A program made the translations under genes and the position numbers. A stretch of DNA of 64,000 nucleotides, taken from NCBI RefSeq assembly GCF_907164915.1, contig NC_061864.1, positions 7,881,889-7,945,888 of the forward strand, given 5' to 3'. Below are positions 12,976 through 26,546 of this stretch, in pieces. Position 1 is the stretch's first letter. Every line of letters begins with the position of its first letter. The notes under the pieces are model-generated. The model ran no database searches and had not been told where the DNA came from. It saw only the letters and a list, made by a program, of their open reading frames with translations. The stretch is from Impatiens glandulifera (taxonomy: Eukaryota > Streptophyta > Magnoliopsida > Ericales > Balsaminaceae).

Positions 12976-13692
12976 ATGGCTCTCCCCATTGCCGGACTCC
13001 AAGTCTCAGGCGGTGGACTTCTCCACCGCCGCAGCCATGTCCGCACGAACCTCCTCCTCTGCTACTTCTCACACAATCGTCCGCTTCCTTCTCCTAATCT
13101 CGCCAACCACCCCTGGTCTCCTCCAATTTCAGTTCGACATATCCGATTGCTTGCCGCCGCAAAGAAACTATCCTCAATAACAGGTAAGTTCGACAGCAAG
13201 AACAAAAGAATCTCAACTACAACCACAAATGAAGATGAAACAGAAGAGAACAAAGTAATTCAAAAGTTCGGTCAGATCGACACCGAAAACCTAGTGATCG
13301 ACGGATCGATTGATTATGGATTCGTCGTGCCGGATCTTCCAGGTGAACAAACAGATTTATGGGAAGGACCTCAATGGGACGGCCTTGGCTTCTTCGTTCA
13401 GTATCTATGGGCTTTCGGCATACTCTTTGCGGTATTATATATATCATTGATTCTGTGTTTAGAATAATTATTTAGGGTTTCTGTTCTAGAGAAGATGATT
13501 GAATTTGTATTTTCACAGTTGATTGCTTGCGGAACTGCTGTAAGCACGTACAATGAAGGAGCTAGTGATTTCAAGGATACGCCGTCGTATAAGGAATCGA
13601 TTCAATCCAGAGAGCTATTTGAAGAAGATGATGGATCCAGTTTAGATGTTTTCGAATCCAACCCGACCCAGGAAGCACCCGCTTTGGAATAG
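12976..13692 (+). CDS. Plastid-targeted single-helix membrane protein of unknown function
   Basis: Two exons (12976-13431 and 13519-13692) give 209 residues. The first ~60 residues are rich in Ser, Arg and His with few acids, as in a chloroplast transit peptide. A Lys/Thr-rich linker follows, then the conserved-looking block DYGFVVPDLPGEQTDLWEGP and WDGLGFFVQYLWAFGILFAL. The latter forms the single transmembrane helix (about residues 133-157). The acidic tail FKDTPSYKESIQSRELFEED would be soluble. The intron falls exactly inside the helix, after FGILFA. I recognise it as a conserved green-plant protein, probably thylakoid, but cannot assign a function with certainty. The start at 12976 gives the full transit peptide; there is no better Met downstream in frame. 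Confidence 0.8.
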
Positions 13693-14546
13693 GAAACATC
13701 CAAACAAACAAAGTACTATTATCCATCCATCTTTATTTTTGTAATTTATTTTTATTTTCTTTCTTGTTACTTTATTTTACTATCACTTCTGTCAATAGAA
13801 ATATAATATTAGTATATTTTGACTCATTTCAACCATTTTTTTTTTTTATTGAACTTTCATTCTCAAATGAAGTAGAAATAATCCCGTTGATTTAAGTAAA
13901 TAGTCCTCAAACTTAGGACCTTATGGGCTCAAACTTAGAACCAGTTCATACTAAGGATTCTTATAACTCTCTTATAGATATATTAATTGTTTGAAATTTG
14001 AATGAGTGTATTTGTATGTATTTATTGTGAAATGTGATGTTAAACTTTAATAAAAAAAATATATTTAAATACATTTTACTTTTAATATAAATATAGTCGG
14101 GTTCTCTTCGACCCGATCAGGTACCTTTTTAACTGTCTAATTCACACTCCGATATCCGAACCAAGTATATACCGATTGCCATTCATTCCTATATTATTTG
14201 GTTGTAAAATCTAAATTGGTCCTTGAACTTGTATGAGATATTGAAATTTCTTCCCAAACTTTAATAATTAGTTGCAAATTTGTTGTTTTTTCCGGGGATT
14301 TCTCTATGCCCCTGCCTTGGCAGTTGAGATATGAAGAAAGATTCTCTCAAACACCAAAAATCTCTCTCTCTCTCTCTCTTCTTGTTGTTGTAATTTTCAT
14401 TTTTTTTTCTTAGGCATGCAAAAACCCCACAAAATAATTCCTTAATTCTTCCTCAAAGGCATTCTACCTTGATATCTCCTTCACCCAACATCTAATTTCT
14501 CTTTATCGGGATACTTTGTTCATCGGTTTTTTCAAATAATAAGAAT
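13693..14546. other. Intergenic region and CDPK leader with a CT microsatellite
   Basis: A (TC)n tract at about 14361-14380 lies about 170 bp before the CDPK start codon and is probably in its 5' leader. Several short upstream ATGs occur there. Nothing else is recognised. Confidence 0.6.
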
Positions 14547-16759
<2,213 letters not shown>

Positions 16760-17910
16760 AGACAAAAATGAAAACATCTCCAATATTAACTTACAAAAAC
16801 CCTAATGTTGTTGTCTATGAACTATCAAATAGAAGGATACATAAGACACAAGTGTATGTCATTAAGAGAACTTCAATGAGATCAATGTAATTCTAAGACA
16901 AGGGTATGTAAGAACATGGGTCAGGCACATGGTGTAGAAGGATTTGGTTTCATTTTTACCTTAGAGAGGGTTTTTTAGGTTTTTTTTTTTATAAAACCCT
17001 ATTAGAATTTAGTGTTTGTTCAATTCGTTTAGATTTTTTCTTTCAATAGGGCTTCATTTTTTGGTGAGAATTTTTTTTTCTAATGTATATTTTTTTTTTA
17101 TTGTTTCTTCAATTAGAATTAGTAATTTATTTTGTTATTTGCATTTTATTTATTTTATAATAACACTTAAGGGTTAGAGATACTGTATTTTTTCCATTTA
17201 ACAATGACAAGACATAATTTGAGAATATGTTAGACTAATAATTAATAAAAAAAAATTTACACTAAGAGTAGGAGGGTTCATTGGTTTGATTTTTGAGTTC
17301 CTTGGTTTGAGTTGCTCAAATTTTTCTAGTTAATTCGTAAACCAATTCGAATTCGAATAAATTTTAATAAAATTGAATTTGAACCAAAATTCAATTTTTA
17401 AAATATATATATAATAAATTATAAGAAATGAACTCTATTTTCGATTTGGTTTTCGAGTTAAACTCCAACTCAAAAATCAAATCGAAAACCATAATTGAAT
17501 TCGAATTCGTTTAAAATTCGATTCAAAAACCGATAATAAAATTTAATTTAAATCGTAAATTCGAATTCATTTAAAGTTCGATTCAAAAACCGATAATAAA
17601 ATTTAACTTAAATTGTGAACTCGAATTCGGTATATCTCATAGAACAAATAAATATAGAAGGCAGTTGATAGCTCAAATAGTTATAAGATACTCAATTTGA
17701 GTATAAAATCAAAGTTTAGTACTTTATTTGAATATCATGTTAAAAATTTATTGTGTAACATAAAATTTAGGTACCATTTTGAATATATAATAATACATTA
17801 AGGGCCATTTTTAGTATTCCCTTCCAATAGAATTATGCTTCTGGTTCTCATCTTCTTCTCTTTTACAAAAAAAAAAAAAACAAAATCTATAAACCCTAGA
17901 AAACTATTAC
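16760..17910. other. Intergenic region with TTCGAATTCG-rich repeats
   Basis: 16760-17250 is probably CDPK 3' UTR and flank. From about 17270 to 17640 the sequence is made of TCGAATTCG- and AAAACCGA-rich direct and inverted repeats of the kind common in plant non-autonomous transposons, but I could not fix its ends. Confidence 0.5.
17500..17620. repeat. 60-bp tandem repeat, two copies
   Basis: ATTCAAAAACCGATAATAAA recurs at 17521 and 17581. The 60-bp units (about 17500-17559 and 17560-17619) differ at only a few positions. Confidence 0.8.
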
Positions 17911-19665
17911 ATGCTGCTTCTGTCACTTACCTCAATCGCGTTTTCCGCGAGACAAAGTTCTAGATCAATAACTTGCGCACTTTCACTGCTCAACAATGTT
18001 CATCAACACCGCTGTTGTTGTTTTTTTTCATCAGCTTTGGAATCGGAGGATAGAAATGATATTCAACTCCAGCTAACTCTCTCCTTGATCAATTCAAAGC
18101 AATGTCTACATCCAATCCGCATCAATCAAGCTCATTGTTTCATCTTCAAAATTGGTCTCGATCAGGACAACATCATACTCGGCAAATTTATCGAGTCTTG
18201 CTCCGACCTAGGCTTATCGGACATTGCTTACTCAGTCTTCATCCATCGGCTAAGATCAACGACGATCCCACCGCCGAACGTTTTCCTCTACAACACCGTG
18301 ATCAAGGCTATGTCTCGTGATCCTCAAACTGCAAAATATGCCATCTCTCTTTACAACGATATTCGTTTACTTGCAGGTTTACGGCCTGATAATTATTCTT
18401 TACCGTATACATTGAAAGCGGTTTCTCGAATGTCTGAAGTTGGCATCGGGAGACAGATCCATTGTCAAGCTGTTGGCATGGGAATGGAGAGCTGCGTTTC
18501 AGTGTCTACCTCCCTGGTTCAAATGTATTCTGCTTGTGGGTGCGTCTTTGATGCACGCAAGGTGTTTGATGAAACGTGCAACAGAGATGTTGCCTTGTGG
18601 AACGCGATTGTTGCTTGCTATGCTAAAATCGGTGCAATGGAAGTGGCAAGAGAACTGTTTGAAGCTACGATTCAGAGAAATGTTATATCCTGGACTACAC
18701 TTGTTGCAGGCTATGTTCAGAGTAATAAGGCGAATGAAGCTGTCTCCATTTTCAGGAGAATGCTGCTGGAGGAAGGTGTAAAGCCAGATGAGGTGACAAT
18801 GGTGGCAGCTCTTTCCGCTTGTGCCCATTTGGGAGATGGAGAATTAGGTCGATGGATTCACAGGTACATCGATGAGCATAGTTTACGTCAAACAATCCCA
18901 CTTTGCAACTCGCTCATAGAAATGTATGCCAAATCTGGAGACATAACAACGGCTGTAAATTTTTTTGAAAATATGAAGCAAAGAAGTGTTGTGACATGGA
19001 CAACGATAATATCAGGAATGGCAATACACGGGCTTGAAGAAGAAGCTCGTGGGATGCTCTCTCGAATGGAAATGTCTCGGATTAAACCAAACAAAGTCAC
19101 TTTCACCGCTATTCTTTCAGCTTGCAGCCACGCCGGTCTAATTGAAATGGGTAATTGGGTATTCTACAACATGGAATCGAGATTCGGGGTTAAAGCCGAG
19201 GATGAGCATTACGGTTGCATGGTCGATCTACTAGGACGATGCGGTTACCTCAAAGAAGCCCGTGAGCTAATTGAAGCTAATAATAATAACAAGAACCGTG
19301 CAGCAGCATCAGCAGCAGCGATGTGGGGGTCTCTTCTTGCAGCATCGAAAATCCATGGAAATGTTGAACTAGCTGAGGAGGCTATGAGAAGGTTAATAAA
19401 GTTGGAGCCAGATAATAGCGGGAATTACTTGCTCTTGTCTAATGTGTATGCTGGTCATGGATTGTGGAGTGAATCTGGTCTGACGAGGAAGGTGATGAAG
19501 GATAATGGAGTTTCGAAAGTAGCTGGTGAGAGTTCAATCGAAGTGAACAACGCTGTTTATAGGTTTGGTTCGAGAGAGATTTCGCATCCAGAAACGAAAA
19601 AGATTTGCAGATTATTGTGTAACTTAAAGGACCAGATGAAAACCGCGTGCAACGAAGTTATATAA
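17911..19665 (+). CDS. Pentatricopeptide repeat protein, PLS class with E domain (At5g56310-like)
   Basis: A single uninterrupted frame of 584 residues, as usual for plant PPR genes. The first ~45 residues are Ser/Arg-rich with a Cys cluster and look like an organelle-targeting peptide. PPR motifs with the P-L-S pattern follow: VFLYNTVIKAM, YSLPYTLKAVSRMSEVGIGR, ALWNAIVACYAKIGAMEVAR, ISWTTLVAGYVQSNKANEAV, VTWTTIISGMAIHGLEEEAR, VTFTAILSACSHAGLIEMG, HYGCMVDLLGRCGYLKEARE. The C-terminus has the E-type block MWGSLLAASKIHGNVELAEE, LEPDNSGNYLLLSNVYAGHG and GESSIEVNNAVYRFGS, and no DYW deaminase. Such proteins act in organelle RNA editing or processing; the target cannot be read from the sequence. 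An Asn/Ala-rich insert (about residues 457-470) interrupts the E-domain region. Confidence 0.92.
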   Translation: MLLLSLTSIAFSARQSSRSITCALSLLNNVHQHRCCCFFSSALESEDRNDIQLQLTLSLINSKQCLHPIRINQAHCFIFKIGLDQDNIILGKFIESCSDLGLSDIAYSVFIHRLRSTTIPPPNVFLYNTVIKAMSRDPQTAKYAISLYNDIRLLAGLRPDNYSLPYTLKAVSRMSEVGIGRQIHCQAVGMGMESCVSVSTSLVQMYSACGCVFDARKVFDETCNRDVALWNAIVACYAKIGAMEVARELFEATIQRNVISWTTLVAGYVQSNKANEAVSIFRRMLLEEGVKPDEVTMVAALSACAHLGDGELGRWIHRYIDEHSLRQTIPLCNSLIEMYAKSGDITTAVNFFENMKQRSVVTWTTIISGMAIHGLEEEARGMLSRMEMSRIKPNKVTFTAILSACSHAGLIEMGNWVFYNMESRFGVKAEDEHYGCMVDLLGRCGYLKEARELIEANNNNKNRAAASAAAMWGSLLAASKIHGNVELAEEAMRRLIKLEPDNSGNYLLLSNVYAGHGLWSESGLTRKVMKDNGVSKVAGESSIEVNNAVYRFGSREISHPETKKICRLLCNLKDQMKTACNEVI

Positions 19666-19879
19666 GATGTGCCTATAATCTCTCTCAATCACTAAATGGA
19701 TGGTTATAATTTGATGCATTGTCCACCCTTGTTTCTTCAGCTGCACTGTACATCACTAATTAAAGAAACGGACGAGTTTGGAATAAATAAAGCTTTCAGA
19801 CATAACATTCATCTGTATCTCCGCCGTGGGGCTTTTCGATCGGAGCAAACAAGCTCTCCTTTGTGTTCATTCATCTTCC

Positions 19880-20307
19880 ATGGGCGAGGATAGGGTGAGT
19901 TTTATCTAATAACATAAATTGTTTCATTCTCATCATAATCATTTGTTTGTTAATAAACAATATAATGCAGAAGCCAACTTGGAAGACCGTACCTCAATTT
20001 GGAGGGTGGGATCAGAATCATGGGGGAGATGGCGGTTATACCAACTACTCCGTGGTGTTCTCGCGAGCACGGGAAAACAAGAAACAACAGATGACTAACA
20101 TTCCTCGCCCCACCTTTGAATTTCAACAGGAGATTGTTAAACCCGAGAGATGGCACCACGAAGAAGACAATTATGTTATGGTAAGTTTCCTCTTCCTACT
20201 ATAAACAACTAACATGCCCATATCCTTAATTACATTTTTGTATATACATTTCTGTGCAGAGGAAAAAGAAGAAGCGATCTTGCCTTACTTGTTGTATAAG
20301 TCCTTGA
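19880..20307 (+). CDS. NOI/RIN4-type short protein with acylatable C-terminus
   Basis: Three exons (19880-19894, 19971-20180, 20260-20307) give 90 residues starting MGEDRKPTWKTVPQFGGWDQ. The VPQFGxWD...YTNYSVVFSRARENK block is the NOI domain, which in RIN4 contains the site cut by the Pseudomonas protease AvrRpt2. The end, a basic stretch then CLTCC, fits membrane anchoring by S-acylation, as in RIN4. The family includes RIN4, a plasma-membrane regulator of immunity, and many short NOI proteins of unknown role; this is one of the short ones. The first exon is only five codons, so the start is less certain, but MGED before the intron is typical. Its stop is 100 bp from the PYD2 stop on the other strand. 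Confidence 0.85.
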
Positions 20308-20407
20308 CATTATTTTTCATAAATACAATCACACTATAAAGTTCTTATCCCATAAATGTATTTCTACAAGAGAAAATACCAGAAAAAAGTAACAAGTATG
20401 TACAAAC

Positions 20408-23244
20408 CTAGGCCTTGAATTGTCTTCGGAGGGAAGACAAATACAAGGCATCTGCTTTGTCAATTCCATTGAAAAGATAACTGCTATAAGGTGGCATTTC
20501 TATGTAATTCCCCGTGCCAGGATCAACTGTTAGTTGATCATTGGCCCAAACGATCCTTCCTCTTGCAATCGTAACTTCAACCTTTCCCTGCAACAAAACG
20601 ACAGACGCTTATAAAAGTCTGTAACCACACACTTATAAGATTTACATTTTTACCTTTCCTCTTCTACCCTCGTATACATTTGTGTCGGATCGAGAATGGT
20701 GAGACTTGGAAGTTATTTCAAAGGTTGAATTTGGGTTGAGTATGATTATATCGGCATCTGATCCAACTAGAATGGCTCCTTTCCTTGGGTATATATTGAA
20801 GATCCTAGCACTGAAAATATGACCAAATTCAAACATTACTTTACAGAAGCCAAACCGGACCGGTCATACACACAAAAGCTTTAAGCTTTACCACTCAGTA
20901 CTTGTCACACGGACAAAATCAGGAACAGACATCTGGCCTGTTTCCTAGTACATAACAAAAATACAATCTTTAAATAAACAAAATCTGAAACGAACTAAGA
21001 TTCTATAGGTGCTTACCACCATTGTGTCCCAAACTATATGCATCCGCTCTTCAATACCTATAATTAGAAAATGCAATAAATTTGTTAATAATAATAATAG
21101 CTTTCTACGCCATTTGGAATTTTACGACATTCCAAATAATAATAATGAAAATGCATCCCATGGTAATTTGTTATTACCATTTACGCCATTTGGAATTTTA
21201 CGAAAATCATCAATTCCAAAAGCTTTCTGTGTTGAATTGAAGGTACAGTGATCTGTTCCTACAAGCTGCAACAAAATTTGCAACAAATAAAGGTACAGTT
21301 TGCGTTCAAGACTCTTTTGAAATCAAAGTTCACCTAAGAACCTGTAAAATTCCTCTTGAAAGTGCATTTTGTAGAGACTTTCCATGTCCTAACCCTCTAA
21401 TAGGAGGACTCATGACAAACCTATGAAATACATAAATATTATTTTGGTTAGTGTTGAAATTGGCTAACAATAATAATAATAGAAAGAATTAACATAAAAG
21501 AGGATACTTGCTTTGCTGCAGTAGTAAAATCAGGATCCCACAGAACAGAATCATCAAGGACTAAGCCTGAGACTACTGGCTCCCCAATAACCCTCAGCCC
21601 TGCTTTGCAAAATACAAATCAATAACACATTTCCAAACTTTATAGTAAAAAATATGTCAAACACCTTTTTTTCGAGCTTTGGTGATTTCTTCCATGGCAT
21701 CGATACTCATGACATGAACAACATATAGAGGAGTATTTATGAAAGCAGCTAAACGAATTGCTCGACCAGTTGCCTCTCCCTCCAACTTGCATCAAATCAT
21801 TCAAAAGTAAGTAAAATAAAATAAAAGTCCATCAAAAATAATTTTGAAAACTAATACCAGTGAAGGCCTTGAAAGAGGGTGTCCTTCCGGACCAGTAATA
21901 CCGAGCTCAATCATTCTTTTCTGTCCTTCAAAAACAGCATCACCGTTTTCAGCATGCACCATAGCCAATGCCCCAAGAGCCTTGCATCTTTTGAATGCTT
22001 CTAGCAGGAGCTCGTCGTTGATCATAAGAGACCCCTTATACGCCATGAAAAACTTAAAAGAGTTTATACCTGTATATATATGTGTTCATAATTAAGTTTG
22101 AAATATTATTCATAAACAAAAATAATGCTCCAAACAATTTTTTTATCAAACCTTTCTTCTTAACTAGGATTTCCATCTCTCTTGATACAGTTTCATCCCA
22201 TTTTGTGATTGCCATATGGAAACCATAATCCATGCAAGCTTTTCTGGATTTCTCCACATAAGACTGAAATCCAGCTAATAAACTGCCGTTTGATGGTAGA
22301 ACGAAATCAATGTGCATTGTCGTTCCACCAGCTAGTGCAGCAGCCTGACCGCTAAAGAAGTCATCTATGGTCTGAGTACCCATGAAGTCCATGGCAAGGT
22401 GAGTGTGAGGATCAATTCCTCCTGCAAATATAACCAAGAACTGATTAAACATAACATTTAGCATTTATCACTTTGGTCATCATCATCATCTTATAAATGA
22501 ATCTATTACCTGGCATCACAAACTTTCCAGTGGCATCAAGAACAGTGACATCATCCCCGACCTGCAAATATCCAGTCAATCATATAACCAAGAATTCTGA
22601 TACAGGTTTAGGGTTTAGGGTCTCTGTGCTTGAACAACAAATTTGAAATGGTCATAATCATTCATATTGATATAATACCTATATAACTCTCTTCCTTCTT
22701 AAGAGTGATTCAAAAGTTTCTTCAATGGAACCAAAAAACATTCATATGAAGCCAAGGAAGAGTCTAATCTATAGAAGATCTTGCTTGCATTACATTCATA
22801 CTCAGTATCATATAACTGGAGATAAAAATACCTTAATATTAGGTCTGACAGCTGCAATAAGACCATCCTCCACATAAACATCAGCAATCTCTTGATGGTG
22901 AGCATTGACCACGGTTCCTCCCTTAATCAAGATCTTTGATGATCGATGATGCAACGGCGAGGCTTTGCAGTCTGAATCACCATACTCAATCTCAGCTTCG
23001 CAAAACTGTTAAAAAGTAAATTATAAGAGTTAAATTCTTTGCGCAGAGTATGCAAACTGCAAAGACAACTTGAAATTTCTGCAGAAATTAGTTTTTGTAA
23101 GATTTCATAGTCGGAACCGCTAAGATCGGGAAAAAGTGGTATGAAAGAAGAGTGTTTGAGTACCTGATTGCAGTCCGATATTGGGAACGTGAATGAGAGC
23201 AGGAGAATGATGAACGATGAAAGACGGATAATCGACAGGTCCAT
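20408..23244 (-). CDS. PYD2: Dihydropyrimidinase
   Basis: Thirteen exons on the minus strand: 23244-23164, 23005-22832, 22561-22510, 22421-22152, 22069-21858, 21785-21665, 21599-21512, 21420-21342, 21265-21178, 21057-21017, 20944-20892, 20810-20654, 20587-20408; 531 residues. The enzyme hydrolyses dihydrouracil and dihydrothymine, the second step of reductive pyrimidine breakdown. The N-terminus ([19 protein letters not shown]) is a clear signal peptide, so entry into the secretory system is likely. Metal-site residues are seen: DPHTH at 106-110, the Lys of [10 protein letters not shown] (about 198) that is carboxylated in the family, MVHAENG, YVVHVMS and VGTDH. The end has [20 protein letters not shown] and a normal tail. 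Intron 7 has a GC donor. All exons close in frame and the length equals what I recall for the Arabidopsis protein. Confidence 0.95.
21106..21203. repeat. 22-bp direct repeat: piece of PYD2 exon 9 copied into the next intron
   Basis: 21106-21127 and 21182-21203 are identical. The second copy is the last part of exon 9 (21178-21265); the first lies in the intron that follows it, 76 bp away. Confidence 0.8.
21421..21511 (-). other. Probable GC-AG intron of PYD2
   Basis: Exon 7 ends GCAGCAAA and the intron starts GCAAGTATCC; the acceptor is TTTCATAG at 21421. Only this junction joins TTAAK to FVMSPPIR as the family needs. The GTATCC four bases downstream would shift the frame. Confidence 0.75.
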
Positions 23245-25735
23245 GGCTGAAAGAGTGATCGATTATCGATAATCAAATGATATACTGTTTAGCGGTTGAA
23301 GAAGATCATCACTATTAAGAGTTAAAGACAAATATAAATATTTATATTTATTTAGCGATGTGTGCTTGACTTTTTGGGCTATTATTGATGTTTACTTCCA
23401 TTTCTTTTAAAAATATTATGAATGTTTTTTTAATCAGTTTTTAATTAGTATTTTATTAAAAAAAATATATTATTGTTTAACCTCATCACTTTCTGAATCT
23501 TCTCCACTTAAATATGAAAAGTTTTATTTATTCGTAATAATTTGAAACATCTTTTTGCTTTTTTAATTAACTTTTTTTCAATCAAAAATACAAAATGAAA
23601 AAAAAAAAAAAATTCTAAAAATGTTGTGTTTTATAAACTTAAACTTAGTCGTGGATGCTTACAAACTTGACGAGATGTCATAAATATACTTATTAACTTG
23701 TCCAAATGTGTTATATTTAAAAAAATTAACGAAAAAAAAGATATTATACATTTTAAATAATAAAAAAAACAGACATTAGTGTACAGAATTAACATGAATG
23801 CTCAACTCTAACCTTAACCATCAGAGATCTAATTTTAATGAACATTACAATATTATAAATAAAATATAATTTACATTGTTAAAATAATGTTTGGTAAGAG
23901 AAATCTTAAATAAAAGAAAAATACTCTAAGTTTGATTGAAACAACTCTGATTTAAAATTGAAATGTGGTGATTATGAACTTCCTAACTTGTGCATAATTA
24001 TTTTGAGTTAAATATTAAATTATAATTAATATTTAAAATATGTGTATGATTAAGTTATGTTTTTAAATATTTTATCCATCAAGATTAAATATATATGTAA
24101 ATAAATAATATTTTAAAATGGGTTAGATTTTTATTCTAAAAATAATGAAAGATAACTTATTTCCCTTTAGGGTTTATGCAATATTTGTATCAATTTTAGA
24201 AGTACATAATAAAAACAGTTAGTATATTCCATTTAAATTATATTAAATTTATTTTAATTATTAAAACAGAACATGTTTGATTACATTTAAAGGCTCATTT
24301 TATTAAAATTATTTATTTTTAACAACATTTAACAATTAATATTATACATATTATTATAAAATTTTAGATATATTATTTATTTTCAAATATTAACCATTTT
24401 GTTTTACAATTTATTATAAATTATTAATAATAAATAACTCGATTATATATTTATAGTTTTAATTTTTTACTTACAAAATAATTTAAATTTGTTATTAACT
24501 TAATTTTAAATATTAATAAATTTCTTAAATTAAACTAATAATTTATTTTAAAATAAATTGCATGAATAAATTAGCTTTTATAAAGTTTATTAATATATAA
24601 TTTTAAATTTTAATTAAAATAAATAATTAGATAAATAAATAAAAGAAAAAATATAATTTATTAATAAAAATATATAATATATAAATATTTTATTAAAAAA
24701 ACTATATATATTTACTATAAATTAACATACATGTATTTATATTAAAATGTAATTATTATCATTTAATTATTTTATATAATTGTTAATGATTAAATCAATT
24801 ATATTAAAAAAAGAATGAAATATAAAACAAAATTAGCTTATCCCAACTCAGTATCTCATGCTATTGTAACAAAATAGGCCTTAACTAATCGCATCCTCTC
24901 ATTTATTTAATTTTATAAATAATATATATATATATATTTATTGTAAATTAAATAAAAAATAATTTAAATATTATATATTATATATTAAAATAAAATATAT
25001 TAAACAAAATACATTTCATATAAAAAATAAAAAATAACAATTTAAATTTTTATTAATTATAACTTTGTAATTTCAAGTATAACTATATTATTTTTTAACC
25101 CAACTCAAATTTACACAGTTGCTACAAAATTTGGATATTTATGATGGACAATGTTTAATTAGATTTGACTCTATATTGCACGGTCAACCCAACTCAAATT
25201 TACTCCACACAATTACCACACAAATTTAGATATTTATGATATACTTAGTTTAATCGCTATATCGCACAATTTTCCGTGCAATGATATATTATATAATAAA
25301 ATTTAAAAAAAAAATGTGGTTTTATAATGATTAAAAAACAGAATTTATTTGAAAATACTTTTGAATATGAAGTTAGAGTGATGTGGATTTGGCTTAAAAA
25401 ATATATATTATTTAAAAAAAAAAAAATTAGTTGGACGAGATACAATACCTTTATAAATATTTTTTAGGTTAAATATATGTACATTATTGTATTTTTTTTT
25501 ATGTCTTTTTAGAAGATTATTTATTATACCAATAACAAAAAAAAATAATACTTATAAAATATTTTATTATTTTTGACTGTCACATCATTTTATTTATTAA
25601 ATAATTCATTTTATTGACTATAATATCTTAATTTAAATATAAAAAATATTTTAATAATTACACTAATTAAAACTCAAATAATATACTTTTTATCCAACAA
25701 AGTTTTATATAGTTATATATATATATTTATATAGT

Positions 25736-25766
<31 letters not shown>

Positions 25767-26546
25767 TATTTTTTTAAACATGATTATCATCATTAAGATT
25801 GAGATCACCTATTTTTTTAAAAAATATTATATAATATACCCTTTTTACTAAACTAAACTGTGTTACACAAAATTTAATTATAAAAATATTTAATCCTTAA
25901 TAAATCTAATAAAAAAATCAGATTTAACTATATTATATTTTATAAAACTTAAAAAAGATAATAAATTTAAAATTAATATATTTTATTTAAAAAATAAACT
26001 TTGATTTTGTTATTATTAACTAATTAGTAACAAAATTAATTTTGTTTTTAGCATATTTTATTGTCTCTTTGTTATCCACTTATAAAAAATTCATAACTAT
26101 TCTCAATAATACACTATTTTATTTTTTAAATACTTCATATAGGTAATTTAAAAATATATATAAGGTAACTTAATGATAATTTTTTTACATAAATTTATTT
26201 AATATATATTAAATTTTTGTAAAATTATTTTAACATAATAGGATTATGTCAAATATTATTTATATTTTATTTTAATATTTATATAATATATTTTATTTTG
26301 TTTTAATTATTTAATTTAGTAGGTTTAATTTTAATTATATATTTTTTATATTTATAAAATTAAATAATTTGTAATTTTAAAAAGAGAGTTGTTTGGGGAT
26401 GAGAATGAAGGGTTATAAGGCGAAGTGATTCAGAATATTTGGTATAAGATCATCATCGGCGGCGGCGGCGGCGGCGGCAACCAGCACTTGAAGCTCTTCT
26501 TCTACGGTCAGTCATCTGAAAGACTCTTTCTTTATTTCTTTCTCCA
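23245..26546. other. Long, very AT-rich intergenic region
   Basis: Promoter sides of two divergent genes (PYD2 and LAS1) with about 3 kb of A/T-dominated sequence between. AT microsatellites lie near 25720-25760. A diverged tandem repeat of about 90 bp starts with AACCCAACTCAAATTTAC at about 25098 and 25186. A (CGG)7 run at 26457-26478 is probably in the LAS1 leader. No gene is supported. Confidence 0.7.
26457..26478 (+). repeat. CGG trinucleotide run in the LAS1 leader
   Basis: About seven CGG units, 70-90 bp before the LAS1 start codon, in otherwise AT-rich DNA. Confidence 0.85.

Noticed and set aside
17270..17640. A bounded MITE
   Set aside because: Many inverted TTCGAATTCG motifs but no convincing terminal repeats or target duplication; reported only as repeats.
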